NCBI GenBank assembly: GCA_032871835.1
Contig: CM065301.1
Location: forward strand, 19,609,291-19,673,290
Source of the DNA: Dipteronia dyeriana
Taxonomy: Eukaryota; Streptophyta; Magnoliopsida; Sapindales; Sapindaceae
Reading direction: 5' to 3'
Length of the DNA stretch: 64,000 nt
The notes under the pieces are model-generated. The model did no database searches, was not told the origin of the DNA, and saw only the letters and a program-made list of their open reading frames with translations. This document shows positions 34,474-46,591 of this stretch, in pieces. Position numbers and translations under genes: made by a program. Every line of letters starts with the position of its first letter. Position 1 is the stretch's first letter.

Positions 34474-35660
34474 CACCACTCTTTAGATAAATTTAGATCC
34501 AATTAATCATCACAAAGAGTTATTTAAATGGGCTTTAATTAAATTAAGTAAAAAAAAAATCTAAAAAAATAATTTTAAATTTTCATTTTGGCTCCGTGGG
34601 GGTGGGAGGCCAACAAACATTTTGGTAAGTGATTGATAGAGATAGTTGAAACAGAGTAAACCAAATAAAAGTACGAGAAGCAATGCATTTTAGGATCAGC
34701 AAATCAATGGCTGCTGCTAGGAAAAAGTGTCGGGATAAAGAAAGCTTTCAAATGAATTCAAGAAAAACATATACCTTCCTAAGTGCGCGTAATGCTAAAG
34801 TGTAGAGTTTGGATTTTAATTAGTAAAACAAATTTAATGATAAATATAAAAGAATTAAGGTTATATAAATAAGGATGGAGATAGAGTTAGACTTTGTTTG
34901 GAAAAATAAATATATCACCTTTTCAATCCTTAACATGCGATGATGAATACATAATAATAATAATAATAATAATAATAATATATTTCATATTTTACTAGTA
35001 TATAAACATATAATATGATCGATACACCTATTTCATTAAAAAAATTCTCCTTATTAATATATATATATAATAAAAATATTAGAGGGATTTCAAGTAGTTG
35101 TCAACATATAAGGTTTTTATTAAAAAAAAAATCATCAGTATTGATTGATGCCACGCATTAACGTAACTCGATAATTCTTGAAAAGGTTGACACAATTTGG
35201 GAGTTAATCATAACACCGTTATGATAATTATATATGCAGATAAAAAATCAGGTTTGTTTAGACAATTCTGGACATAAACAGGTGTTCTTAGAGCATATAT
35301 TAACAAAATATAGAAGAAATGTAAAGGAAATAAAAATTTCAAAAATTAAAAAAGGCCGCGTCCTCAATATCGAGGATTACAATTCAGATGGGATGAATAT
35401 AATGGTAAAAACTGTCAAGCACCCCATCCGGTGATCAACATAAACATTTTGCAAATAGCTAACTTGAACAATACATAAAGGGTAATGCTACAATATATAG
35501 AGTGTATGTATAATTACTGGAATGAAAAATTAGCCTGATGCATGTATATATGTATCGGTAAATAAGAAATCCTAAAACAGTTTAAATTAGAGAGATAATT
35601 CATTATTATAACTAGCAGTACCATACATTAAAGGTTAATTATTTTTATTATATATATATA
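34474..35660. other. AT-rich intergenic DNA
   Basis: It contains an (aat)n microsatellite near 34952-34980 and an AT run near 35050-35070. A 66-codon open frame at 35234-35434 has no recognisable similarity and no supporting signals, so I do not call it a gene. Confidence 0.55.
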
Positions 35661-35802
35661 TATCGTTGAATTGTGGTCGCTGTGGTAGCCTATGACTTTG
35701 CCTACGCTGCGCTTTTGGAAAATAATAGCAATGCAATAGCAAATCTATTATCAATTCTACTATTTGTAGACTTCACACATGCTTGCTTTGTGTTTTGTTG
35801 TA

Positions 35803-36180
35803 GGAATGAAGTGCTAGAATACATGAACAAGGCTGAAATTGTCATAAAGAGGCTATTGGAGGTTCTACTTAAAGGACTTAATAACGTTAGTGATTTTGAC
35901 AAGGCTAAAGAATATGCATTGGTAGCTTCAACCAATTAAAATCAACTTTAACTACTCTCCGAAGTGTCCAAACCCGGATCTCACGAACGGAATTGGCCCT
36001 CACTCCAATATATCACCGTCCTCCATCAAGATGATATCGGTTGACTCTAGCTATGTACGGCAAGTCAATGGTGATACTTGGATTCATGTCCCTCCCATTG
36101 ACAGAGCCCTTGTAATTAACGTTGGAGATGTGCTACAGATAATTAGCAACGAGCAAGAACAGGGTTTCGAAAGTCTTTTT
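35803..36180 (+). pseudogene. 2-oxoglutarate/Fe(II) dioxygenase fragment, left copy (F6'H-like DOXC family)
   Basis: An open part starts at CRNEVLEYMNKAEIVIKRL and continues LLEVLLKGLNNVSDFDKAKE, up to a stop at 35937. Shifted frames then give KCPNPDLTNGIGPHS, HQDDIG and [19 protein letters not shown], ending near VLQIISNE. This is the C-terminal catalytic half of plant dioxygenases such as feruloyl-CoA 6'-hydroxylases. The metal-binding HxD is altered (HS followed by N) and the distal His is absent. At least one stop and two frameshifts make it a pseudogene. No N-terminal half was found upstream. A diverged paralogue with deletions is at 39855-40040. Confidence 0.75.
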
Positions 36181-36439
36181 TCAGTAAGCTAGCCTCATGA
36201 GAGGAAGATGACTATTGAATTTTCCATGATATATAGATAGCAAGGAACAAAAAGAATATCATGTGTCCATATTCAAACTCTATGCATTTCAGTTTCATTT
36301 TAAGGTGAGGGAGATTCAGGCTGTTTACGATCATCTATCAATAAAAATAAGCCTGTTATCACATTGAGTTATTGCTATTGTGTAACATTTAGTTGAAGAA
36401 TTTCCTTTCAATATGGACCTAGGAATCCAGATCAAAACC

Positions 36440-36725
36440 AAATCTCAATAATTCAATTCGTTGAATCACAAATGCCTTCTTTTTCACTACCTAGAAAAAC
36501 CCCAACTTCTTTTTATGATGATATGATATAACAAAATTTCACTAATGTACATACCTATGTGAAACTAAGAACACATTAAATTGACTCGAATAAAATACAA
36601 GCAACATGGGAATAGATACAGAAAACAAAAGGGAGCCAAAAGACACTTTGTTGAGACGGGCATTTTTCCTGCTGCCCAAGGATTTCATCCCGTACTCAAT
36701 ATGTGCAATCACCAAATGGCAACAT
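36440..36725. repeat. Left paralogue of the eIF2B gamma 3' flank
   Basis: It matches 41369-41622 closely, for example aaatgccttctttttcacta and tttcatcccgtactca in both. It also contains, at about 36444-36465, the continuous sequence that Mutator-like copy C interrupts at 40062. It follows the left dioxygenase fragment, so the two together form a paralogous block. Confidence 0.85.
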
Positions 36726-36726
36726 G

Positions 36727-36767
36727 TCGGGTTTGGGTTTGATAAAACCCAAACCAAACCCGAATAA
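36727..36767. repeat. Short perfect-stem palindrome
   Basis: tcgggtttgggttt and aaacccaaaccaaacccga around a gata centre form a hairpin-capable inverted repeat. It lies where the paralogous block ends. Confidence 0.6.
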
Positions 36768-37064
36768 TTTTACGGATTCGGGTTTTAACCCATGAGTTTT
36801 GATTAAATCCAAACACATGATATTGTACAAACACCGAAAGGTTATGGATTCTGAATCCATCTTAAATTTCAAATTTTAAATTATTATAATATTAAAAAAT
36901 ATATATATAGTGTATAAATGATATGGTAACGCTATAGTATATTTTATTTTAAATCATATAAATTTAATACAATTTAACGAATGGATTATATATTTGATGT
37001 GATATCGATATCAAATTTTCACATCAAATTTAAACAATTTTAAGTTAAAAATAAAGTACTTCTT
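36768..37064. other. AT-rich 5' flank of the PPR gene
   Basis: Low-complexity AT sequence with a short tatata run near 36901. No coding sequence. It is expected to contain upstream promoter elements, but none can be named. Confidence 0.4.
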
Positions 37065-37072
37065 TATATAAG
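37065..37072 (+). promoter_or_regulatory. Candidate TATA box of the PPR gene
   Basis: tatataag lies 34-41 bases before the ATG at 37106. If used, it would give a very short 5' leader. Inference from position and motif only. Confidence 0.4.
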
Positions 37073-37105
37073 CCAGGTATCAATTTTGGTGCAGCCATTT
37101 CACAC

Positions 37106-39517
37106 ATGTTTATATCGGTGAACAATGCACGTAAATTTGTTGCACAAAATCTATTATTAACAAGAAGATTCGTACCTCAACACCGAATCCAATCTTTCTC
37201 CACAGACCCTCTACCCATCTGCTCCAACTCTCAGTCTCTCCACCAAACCAAACAAACCCACGCCTTTGCACTCCTCAATGGAATCCTCCCAAGAAGCGTG
37301 TCTCTCTCTGCTTCTTTAATACTCCGCTACGCTGAATTTGAACAACCCAATCTTTCACTCCTTGTCTTCCAACAAACTGTTCCTTATTCTCACACTGCAT
37401 TCCTCTGGAACACCCTTATTCGTGCTCTATCAATTGCTCGATTTTACGATGGCTTTGTTACGTACAACACGATGCTTAGGTCCGGAGTTAGGCCCGATGA
37501 TCACACCTTCCCTTTTGTTCTCAAGACTTGTGCCGATAATATGCAACTTCAAAAGGGTAAGGAGATTCATGGCTGTTTGTTCAAACTTGGTTTTGATACG
37601 GATGTTTTTGTCGGCAATACCCTTTTGCTGTTTTATGGTAATTGTAGGTGTTTGGAAAATGTCAGCAGAGTGTTTGATGAAATGCCTGAGAGAGATGTTG
37701 TCTCGTGGAATACTGTCATAGGGATCTTTTCTGTTAGTGGTTTTTATGTAGAGGCGCTTGATTCATATTTTGGAATGAGTTTGAGTTCTGGGTTTAAACC
37801 CAATTCGGTTAGCGTAGTTAGTGTTCTGCCGGTTTGTGGGGGGCTTGCAGATGAGACGATGGCAAGGCAGATTCACTGTTATGCTATGAAGGTTGGTTTG
37901 GACATTCAGGTGACTATTAGCAATTCCTTGGTTGATGCCTATGGGAAATGTGGGAATGTGAAGGGTTCAAAACGTGTTTTCGATGAAATGATAGAGAAGA
38001 ATGATGTTTCTTGGAATTCCATTATCACTAGTCTTGCTTATACAGGGTGCAATAAAGATGTCTTGGACATGTTTAGGCTGATGATTGATGCAGGGTTGAG
38101 ACCAAACTCCATTGCCATTTCAAGCATGTTACCTGTGTTGGTTGAATTACAACTTTTTTGTTTAGGAAAGGAAATTCACGGGTTCAGTTTAAGAACGGGT
38201 GTTGAATCAGATATTTTCGTTGCCAATTCATTGATTGATATGTACGCAAAATCAGGCCATCCAGCTGAAGCTTCCTGGGTGTTTAACAAAATGGAAACAA
38301 GGAATGTTGTTTCCTGGAATGCCATGATTGCTAATTTTGCTCAAAACATGCTTGAGTTATCAGCCTTAGAACTAGTAAGGGATATGCAAGCTCATAATGA
38401 GATTCCCAACTCTGTCACTTTGACAAATGTTCTTCCAGCTTGTGCACGAGCTGGTTTCCTTTGTCCTGGAAAAGAAATCCATGCAAGAACTATTCGTATG
38501 GGACTCAACTTTGATTTGTTCGTCACCAATGCACTGACAGACATGTATGCAAAGTGTGGCTGCCTTAATCTAGCTCAAAATGTTTTTGACATATCCCGTA
38601 GGGATGAAATATCTTACAATATATTAATAGTAGGCTATTCCGAAACTAGTAACTGCTTAGAGTCTCTGCGTTTGTTCTTAGAAATGGGGCACGTGGGTAT
38701 GGAGCATGATGTGGTATCTTTTATGGGTGCTATATCAGCTTGCACAAATATAGCAGCAACCAAGCAAGGGAAAGAGATTCATGCATTATTAGTAAGAAAG
38801 CATTTGCATACACATCTCTTTATTGCAAACTCACTTTTAGACTTTTATTCCAGATGTGGACGAATTGATTTAGCCAATAAGATCTTTGACCTTATACCAA
38901 ACAAGGATGCAGCCTCTTGGAATACTATGATTTTGGGTTATGGAATGCTTGGTGAGGTAGATATGGCAATTAATTTGTTCAAAGCTATGAGGCAAGACTG
39001 TGTAGATTATGATTCGGTTTCATATATCGCAGTTCTATCAGCTTGTAGTCATGGAGGACTAGTTGAGAAGGGGAGGGAATATTTTGAAGAAATGAAAGCT
39101 CGGAATATTGAGCCAACACAAATGCACTATGCTTGTATGGTTGATCTCCTTGGACGAGCTGGCCTCATGGAAGATGCGGTGAGACTTATCGACAACCTGC
39201 CCATGATACCAGATGCAAATATATGGGGTACTATGCTTGGGGCTTGCCGAATCCATGGTAATATAGAGTTTGCCTCCTTGGCAGCAGAGCACCTGTTTAA
39301 GTTAAAACCGCAACATTCTGGGTACTATATACTTCTTGCAAACATGTATGCAGAAGCCGGGAAATGGGATGAAGCTAACAGGGTTCGTGAACTGATGAAG
39401 TCGCAAGGGGCAAGGAAGAATCCAGCTTGCAGCTGGATCCAGACCAATGATCAGGTGCAAGGATTTGTAGCTGGAGAGAAAATGGAGAATTTGGCTCTGG
39501 GTTCTTGGCAGGCATGA
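37106..39517 (+). CDS. PLS-class pentatricopeptide repeat protein, E subgroup, 803 aa
   Basis: An intronless, fully open gene, as is usual for this family. The N-terminus (MFISVNNARKF, then LLLTRRFVPQHRIQSF) is Arg-rich and non-acidic, like a mitochondrial or plastid targeting peptide. From about residue 100 to 700 it is a run of PPR motifs in P-L-S order, with signatures such as ERDVVSWNTVI, NSLVDAYGKCGNVKGS, NSLIDMYAKSG, RNVVSWNAMI, NALTDMYAKCGCLN and SYIAVLSACSHGGLVEKG. About residues 715-790 form the E1/E2 motifs (YYILLANMYAEAGKWDEANR, GARKNPACSWIQ). No DYW deaminase domain follows; the protein ends about 15 residues after VQGFVAGEK. Such proteins bind organelle RNA base by base and typically recruit a DYW partner for C-to-U editing. 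The RNA target cannot be told from the sequence. It sits between two paralogous blocks. Confidence 0.95.
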   Translation: MFISVNNARKFVAQNLLLTRRFVPQHRIQSFSTDPLPICSNSQSLHQTKQTHAFALLNGILPRSVSLSASLILRYAEFEQPNLSLLVFQQTVPYSHTAFLWNTLIRALSIARFYDGFVTYNTMLRSGVRPDDHTFPFVLKTCADNMQLQKGKEIHGCLFKLGFDTDVFVGNTLLLFYGNCRCLENVSRVFDEMPERDVVSWNTVIGIFSVSGFYVEALDSYFGMSLSSGFKPNSVSVVSVLPVCGGLADETMARQIHCYAMKVGLDIQVTISNSLVDAYGKCGNVKGSKRVFDEMIEKNDVSWNSIITSLAYTGCNKDVLDMFRLMIDAGLRPNSIAISSMLPVLVELQLFCLGKEIHGFSLRTGVESDIFVANSLIDMYAKSGHPAEASWVFNKMETRNVVSWNAMIANFAQNMLELSALELVRDMQAHNEIPNSVTLTNVLPACARAGFLCPGKEIHARTIRMGLNFDLFVTNALTDMYAKCGCLNLAQNVFDISRRDEISYNILIVGYSETSNCLESLRLFLEMGHVGMEHDVVSFMGAISACTNIAATKQGKEIHALLVRKHLHTHLFIANSLLDFYSRCGRIDLANKIFDLIPNKDAASWNTMILGYGMLGEVDMAINLFKAMRQDCVDYDSVSYIAVLSACSHGGLVEKGREYFEEMKARNIEPTQMHYACMVDLLGRAGLMEDAVRLIDNLPMIPDANIWGTMLGACRIHGNIEFASLAAEHLFKLKPQHSGYYILLANMYAEAGKWDEANRVRELMKSQGARKNPACSWIQTNDQVQGFVAGEKMENLALGSWQA

Positions 39518-39840
39518 CAAAAAGTCTTCATGCTTAAAGAGAAATTGGAGAACCAACATGTGCTTAAGAGATGTTCATCAATAACATACTGTCATAGTGT
39601 CATATACAATATTTATGAGATTTTGAATATAAATTGAAGAGTCATGTTTTTATTGGGCAATGTATGGAGGATTGGTATGCCACTACTATTGAAGATAATT
39701 CTGCCATTTATAGATCCAGTTAAATTTTATCAAAGGAATAAGTTTGAGGGTTTGACCTAGACATAGATCAACAAAAGTCTTGAATTTGATGGTCGTTGTG
39801 TCGCTCATGTGATCACCCAATCAAAAAATGTCATGATTGG
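39518..39840. other. 3' flank of the PPR gene
   Basis: It probably includes the 3' UTR. Several AT-rich stretches could serve for polyadenylation, but no site can be fixed. Nothing else recognised. Confidence 0.4.
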
Positions 39841-39854
39841 AGGTGCTACTCAAA

Positions 39855-40040
39855 GGACAGTGATTTTGACCAGGCTAAAGAATATGCATTGCGAGCTTCA
39901 CCCAGAATCAACTTTAACTACTATCCAAAGATGATATTGGTGGACTCCATGTACAAGCCGATGGTGATACTTGGATTCATGTCCCTCCCATTAACGGAGC
40001 CCTTGTAATTAACATCAGAGATGTGCTACAGATAGTTCAA
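39855..40040 (+). pseudogene. 2-oxoglutarate dioxygenase fragment, right copy (further deleted)
   Basis: It parallels 35890-36145: DFDQAKEYALRAS, then [10 protein letters not shown], then a shift into [17 protein letters not shown] as read in the third frame. Relative to the left copy it lacks 66 bp (left 35965-36030), removed between two aag repeats. About 290 bp are missing between two cagat repeats just after the fragment. The right copy keeps INFNYYPK where the left copy has a stop. Confidence 0.7.
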
Positions 40041-40061
40041 AACCAAATCTCAATAATTCAA

Positions 40062-41206
40062 GGGTTTAAAAATTAAATAACACTTTTTGGATGTGGCATT
40101 TCAATATTGTCAATTAACTTATGTTTAAAATATATCTATAATAGTGAATGGATAAAAATGTCCCCAATAGTTGTAAGAGTTGTTAAATAGAGAGAGAAAG
40201 TTCTATTAAAGCTCAGGGGCTATGTAGATGCATTTGGGGGTTGAGCTTCCCGCCGAGCTCGCGGGAGGATAGGGAGCAGCTCCCCCGGAGCTTTTTTTTT
40301 CTAGTCAGTACTTCAACAAAATATTCTCGATCCTTTGAAAAAAAAATTCTCGCTTCTTTCAAAAAAATGGTCGATTCTTTTTAATATTTACTCGATTTCG
40401 CTACAAAAATTCTCGATTTAATTAAACCAATTTTTTAAAAAAATATTCTCGATTCATGAAAAAAATTATCGATTCTTAAAAAAAACATCGATTCTTTCTA
40501 ATATATACTCGATTTCGCTACAAATATACTCGATTTAACTAAACCTAATTTTCTAAAAAAAGCCTCGATCCTTTGAAAAAATATTCTCAATCCTTTAAAA
40601 ATTATTTTCAATCCTTTTAAAAAATAATTCTCAATCCTTTGAAAAATTCCCGATCCTTTGACCAATATTCTCGATCTTTTGAAAAAAAAATCTCGATCCT
40701 TTAAAAATTCTTGATCATTTGACAAATACTAGATTCTTTCAATTATTTCAAAAATATACTATTCTAAAAGTAATCTCGTTTTGATTACAAATATACTCGA
40801 TTTAACTAAACTTTATTTTAAAAAATAAAACGTTCGATCTTTTAAAAAATAAAACGTTCGATCTTTTAAAAAATAAAATATTCATACATGTTTATACAAA
40901 GACGGAACAAAAAATCATAACGAATGAATACATTGTTAAACCACACAGAAATATATAAAAATATATAAACGAAAATCACAAATATATTATCTTCTTATAT
41001 AGAATTTAAAGAGAGCCAAGTTTTTTAAATAGAAACATGGGTTATCGTTTTCAAAATGTTGATAGAAGTACAATGACAATAAAAAATACGTTATTTAAGG
41101 ATAATTTAAATAGTTCACCATATTATATGTCTTTTAAACTTAAGTTATTAAAACAGTGACATCAATACAACATATAAAAAAAAATAACATATCTCATCAT
41201 TTCCAC
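40062..41206 (-). mobile_element. Mutator-like long-TIR element, copy C (inverted)
   Basis: It runs from gggtttaaaaattaaataacac to catatctcatcatttccac, inverted relative to copies A and B. It has the same long imperfect terminal repeats (ttaacttatgtttaaaatatatct; cttttaaacttaagttattaaa) and the GC-rich block (40225-40300). The interior is a tctcgatcctttgaaaaa-type minisatellite. The continuous counterpart at about 36444-36465 shows the insertion point between ctcaataattcaa and attc(g/c). No clear 10-bp duplication remains. 1145 bp. Confidence 0.75.
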
Positions 41207-41368
41207 AATTCCTTAAATCACAAATACCGGCTCTAGCAATCCTAATCACCAAGTATAAATATTTGTTACCAATGTATCGGTGTTATTATACATCTCTACT
41301 GATCATAAAAAGAACAAAACACCTCTGCATAACAAGACATACAAGCAGGCAAAACATTGATCGAGGAC

Positions 41369-41704
41369 AAATGCCTTCTTTTTCACTACCTAGCAAAATC
41401 CCAAAATCTTTTTATGATGACATGATATAACAAAATTTCACTAATGTACATACCCCTGTGAAACTAACAAATTATATTGACTCGGAATAAAATACAAGCA
41501 ACACGGGATTAGACACCCCAAAAAAAAAAAAAAAACAAATGGGAGCAAAAGGCACTTGTCGAGACAGGAATTTTTCCTGCTGCAGAAGGATTTCATCCCG
41601 TACTCAGTAAGTGCAATCACCATATTATGATGTGGTACACAGCAAGAATGAGATGACTTGTTGAGATCAGAATCTTTTCCTAATCTGGGATTTAACCTTT
41701 GTAT
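41369..41704 (-). other. Probable 3' UTR and flank of the eIF2B gamma gene
   Basis: Directly downstream of the stop codon at 41705-41707. The part 41369-41622 is duplicated at about 36470-36720. No polyadenylation site is certain. Confidence 0.5.
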
Positions 41705-44700
41705 TTATTTCTCTTTTCTAGCCAGAGACTCTGCCTTATACTCACAGCCTGCAGAAACCACAAAACCTGCTCCGACCTGCCATGCAGGGTAAAACATCAA
41801 TGATATATTAACCACCACATAAAAACAAAGAGAGAGAGAGAGAGAGAGAGAGAGATTACTTGACAATCTTTCAATATGACACGCTCTTGGAGCTGTACAT
41901 TGCTGCAAATGACAGAACCTTGTATTGAACAACCATCTCCAATGGTAACATGATTCATTACAACTGAATTAACAATCTGCATACACATGAAAAGACCAGG
42001 GTAAACAAGATTATTATATTTAACTAAGCTTGAATATTAAATTTCTTCACAACTTCATAATAAAGAAGAGCAGTGATGCAATTAAACCAAGAGCTTTTAC
42101 TATTAAGAATTAATAGCCAGCTTTGGAATATGCATTTTTCTTAGCCTCTAATTAAGAAATCATCATACCTTAACATTGGAACCTATCCGGCAGTGACGGC
42201 CAATTACAGATCGTTTAACACTGCACTTGTCACCCATTTGTGAACCCTCCCCCAGCATACAATATGGTCCCACCTACAATCATCAAACCACTAGATATGT
42301 AAATGCACAACAGTTACAGTTATCTATTGTCCAAACTAGTTAGATTTGAACGTACAGTAGTTTTTGACCCTAGCTCCGCTGAAGGATCGATAATGTTGTT
42401 ATGAGCAGAGAAGGAATAGCCTGACAGATGATTTGCCTCGCCTATTACCTGAAACATTAAGAATGAAAGTAATTCCTATTGATTTGAAGGAAAAAAAAAA
42501 CCATAACAGCTAAAACAGTGTAAATTATAAATTGAGAGCTTCAGCTGTTTAAACTCACATCCCGATTAATGTCCATAAATGCTTGGATAGAATTTAAACG
42601 TGTACAGTAATTACTGTTGCTAGCAATATAAGCACAGCACTTGTGAGTTCTTCTAACAGGGGCAGAACCACTACGATCTGATGCGTAGAGTTCATGAAAG
42701 CTTGGCATAGATGCATTAGCCAGGATTCGAGATAGCATCATGTGATTGTTCAGAGAACTATTTTTCTCATTTCCATTTTCTTCTGGTGGAGCTTGAGAAG
42801 CACCATTTACCAGTACCTCTGATTTCTAACGTGCACAGAGCATAAATATGAATTAGATCACCAATTTGAAGCGACAGAGAGAGAAAGATGATGTGTCTTA
42901 CTCTTACAACAACCAAATTTGCAGGAATCTATCAAACTAACCAGCTGACTCCGAACTAGATAAGGCAGTACATCCTGTCTTAAGCTTTGAAATGTATCCT
43001 TCTGATCTAAAACTTCCTGCAGAACAGACCTGCGATAGATGTATACAGAAAATAAGGATATAAGCATAGAGAATAGAGATCAACAAAAAAAAGATAGTTA
43101 CTTGGAATATGAAGAGCAAAGAGAGCAAACCTCTTGAATGCATACATATGAGCATCCATTAGATCACCTCGAACTTCCATCTAGAAAAACATAAAACAGA
43201 GAAAGCCAGGTTAAAAAGCAAGTAGATATCGCCATCTTAACTACAATTTGATGAAATGTAACCATGTCTTCTAACTGATAAGGAACATAAAAAATTTAGT
43301 ATTACTCGAGTAAAATATTTTTTTCTCAGAAATAACTTATAGACAAATTACTATATTTTAAAACAACATATGAGGGGTCAAAACAGATAAAGTGAAGTAC
43401 ACAAGTGAAACAATTTTGGACTAGAATGTTTGCGTGGTAAACCATTCCAATTAAATTGTAAACAGAGTTTTTGATACAGATAGTGCAGGGATTGATTAGA
43501 AACATATGAATAACTGAGAAATTTTACAAAATGGTAAATAGTAATACTCCATTCCAGGCGAGAAAAATGATCTCTGGGTGATATGCAATACACACATCAG
43601 TATTTAAGCTCACCAGATTACCTGACCAACTGCATGGAGAATGTTCTTCTGGATTCTAGTATCTTTTTCAACTTCAGCTCCTGCCAAAGGTTACAACATG
43701 CTACGTAAGAACCAGATTGGCATCTCGCCATGTAAAACAAAATTTCAAAGACCTAACCTGTTGCTATATATAACAAAAATTGCTTTGTGGGATCCATCCC
43801 TATTATGTTGTAGCGCCCTGGTTTCTTGGTTTTGTCTTTTCCGCCAGAGAATCCCGAATCAGATGGCCCACTGACAGGAGCAGTGCAAAGCATTGCAGTC
43901 ACCACTGCATCATGTCGTCTATGAGCAGCCGCAACTGCACCAGGAGGAACATCAGAAACAAGATCACCGCTCACAACCTGCAGGAACATGAAGGAGCATT
44001 GGCTGTAAAGAAACACCTTTGCGTAACTCAAACTCCAATAAGGATATTGATACTAACCAAAATGTCTTTTGCAGTCAAGTGACGTGCAATGGAACGAAGT
44101 GCACCTGCAGTTCCAACATCTTCAGGGACTGCAGCAACCTGTGAGATTGTAAGAATCAATTAGTCTTATATATTCACATGAATAACCAAAAATAATGTAC
44201 TTAATAAATGTGCCGCAGCTGTTACAAAGTGTAAGAGTGATAGCATCTCTTAAAATACAAAAAAAAAAAAAAGTAAAAAAAAAAAATTGTTGATTTGCAC
44301 AAAAAAAGAAAACTGTTAACTTAATGTTGGAGAATAAAGGGAAAGCCGATGGAATTTATATGCAAAAAAGAGACTGGCAGGCGTTTTTAAAATCATGTTC
44401 CACCACCTTACATTCTTTTCTACAGCATCAAAAGCACCCTTCTGGTAACTAATTTAAATATAAAAATTACTAGGAATAGCAGCATTGCCGATAATTACTA
44501 AGACTAACCATAATTAACCATATTTTGAACAAGAATAAAAGGTATACACACATAAGAAATGGCAATCTTTGTGAAATTACTCACTATTCAAACTGGCTCA
44601 GGCAGCACAGAAGATCTATCAGGTGTCAATATAGCCAATATGGACTCAATTCAGGCCACTGGCCAGTTTGGTAACCCTATTTGCAGCAGAGACTGCAATT

Positions 44701-46560
44701 GGACAAATCTCAGAGTATACTTAAGTTGAGTACCCTGATACAACCAAAAATCAGAAAAGCTAATAGCTATCCATAAAACTGACTCCACAACCAGCATTCT
44801 ATATCATTGCACCAAATCCTTTCACTCCCGCAAGAGCATGTGATAGAGACTACAACTATACCAATACTCAAAGGATAGGAAACCAACAATCACAAGTAAA
44901 AGTGATGGTGAACAAGTAAAGTGGGAGTTCTGTTCCTGTGGGAGAAGAAAGCAGGGGCAGGAAACATTATCAAACAACTTGGCTCCATCTTGGCATAACA
45001 TGCACATGTACAAACATAATATGGAAAACAGAAAGTGAGGATTTAGTCCATCAAAAAACAAAAGTGAGAATTTTGAAGAAAAAAAAAAGGTAAACAGTAT
45101 TAATTTGATTGCCTACATACAAAACATAGCTTAAAAGGAAAATGGGCAAGATGATGATGTCATTGTCATTGCCATCGCCATCATCCTCATATTATCGTCA
45201 ACATCATAAAAAAGAAAAAGAAGGAAAGTTCACTTCTTTCAATAACCAAATGTTTACTATCCTTCTAACTCGTTAGCACAAACTGGCATTCCATTAACAG
45301 TAACTTAATCAATGACATATAAAATGGAAGCAAAGGCATGCCTTATACAACATATATAACAACAAAAATAAAAATAAAAAAAATAGAAAGGTTCACCAAA
45401 ACCCAAAAAATTATAGCCACATATATAACACAAATAATGTCACTTAAGGCATTCTTCTGGTTTATACTTTGGCCTTGACTTTATTTAAAGCCTCTACTGT
45501 TTGCCACCTCATCCTGGTGGCTCAAGCCATGTAACAGGAAAGTATTTCAAGACATGATCAAAGCAATTCTTGCTTTTCATTTAACCTCATAACTCACAAG
45601 AACAGAACAGTAATGGCTTCTAACTAGATCAGAAGATGAGGGCTTTTTTTATTGTGAGGCAGAAAGGCTTCTAACAAAATAATGACCAAGAATACAAAAA
45701 TAGAAAATTCATTATAAAATTCTGTAATGAACAGCAACATTAAAATTGTTTAGTGCGTTGCTAAGTTACCTAATCAGTAAGAAATTGCTTGTTATAATAA
45801 CCAACCACAAAGGAAAATTACCCATAGAAAATGTGAATACATAATCATTTTTATTGTCAAGGAGGACCAGCATGATAACTCCAATTATGCAGACCAGACA
45901 TATAATCTATCGAGGTAGTCTATTTGTTCAACCTTGGTTGAATTAAAAGACCAATTTTCCTATATCATTGCCATGAGTTTATATATATAACAGAAAACCC
46001 CTCAGAATAAGTTCAAGACGATCGCAAGCAGTTAATAAACGAATCTAAAGTTTGAACCTAAGTAACTTATAACAAATTAAGCGCATCAAAGTAAACCAGA
46101 ACCTTGAAATTAAGAAGACCAGGTAAAATTTGCCACACAATATGAAAATACCACAAAGGGTTGATAAAAACAACAAATAAACACCTGACATTCAATTAAA
46201 CCTTACAATAAAATTTGTTTATTGATTATGGAAAACAAGGAAAAAAACGATCATAGAAGAGGAAAAACCTCAACATGTAGACGATCAGCATAAGCCGCAG
46301 AAATCCAACCACCAACACAAAGAGCTGCATCTTGCCCTTCAACAACCTAAAACAACAGAACCCATAACCAAAAAACCATAAAACATTTTGTAAAAGAAGT
46401 AAAATAAAGAAATAAATAAATAAAGAAAAAAGAGACGGACAACAATAAGATCCTTAAGATTGCTGAGTTCCAATTGCTCCAAAACGAAAGAGAGAACGGG
46501 TCGGTTAGCCACCGGAAGCAACGCTTTTGGAACCTCCTGCAATGCTCACAAAACATAAGA

Positions 46561-46591
<31 letters not shown>

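Noticed and set aside
35234..35434. 66-codon open frame
   Set aside because: No recognisable similarity, no promoter or splice signal, and similar lengths occur by chance in this AT-rich DNA.
46347..46542. Longer first exons of eIF2B gamma reading through introns 1 and 2
   Set aside because: The open extensions end in T-rich intron sequence; GT-AG splicing gives the conserved protein with correct phases.
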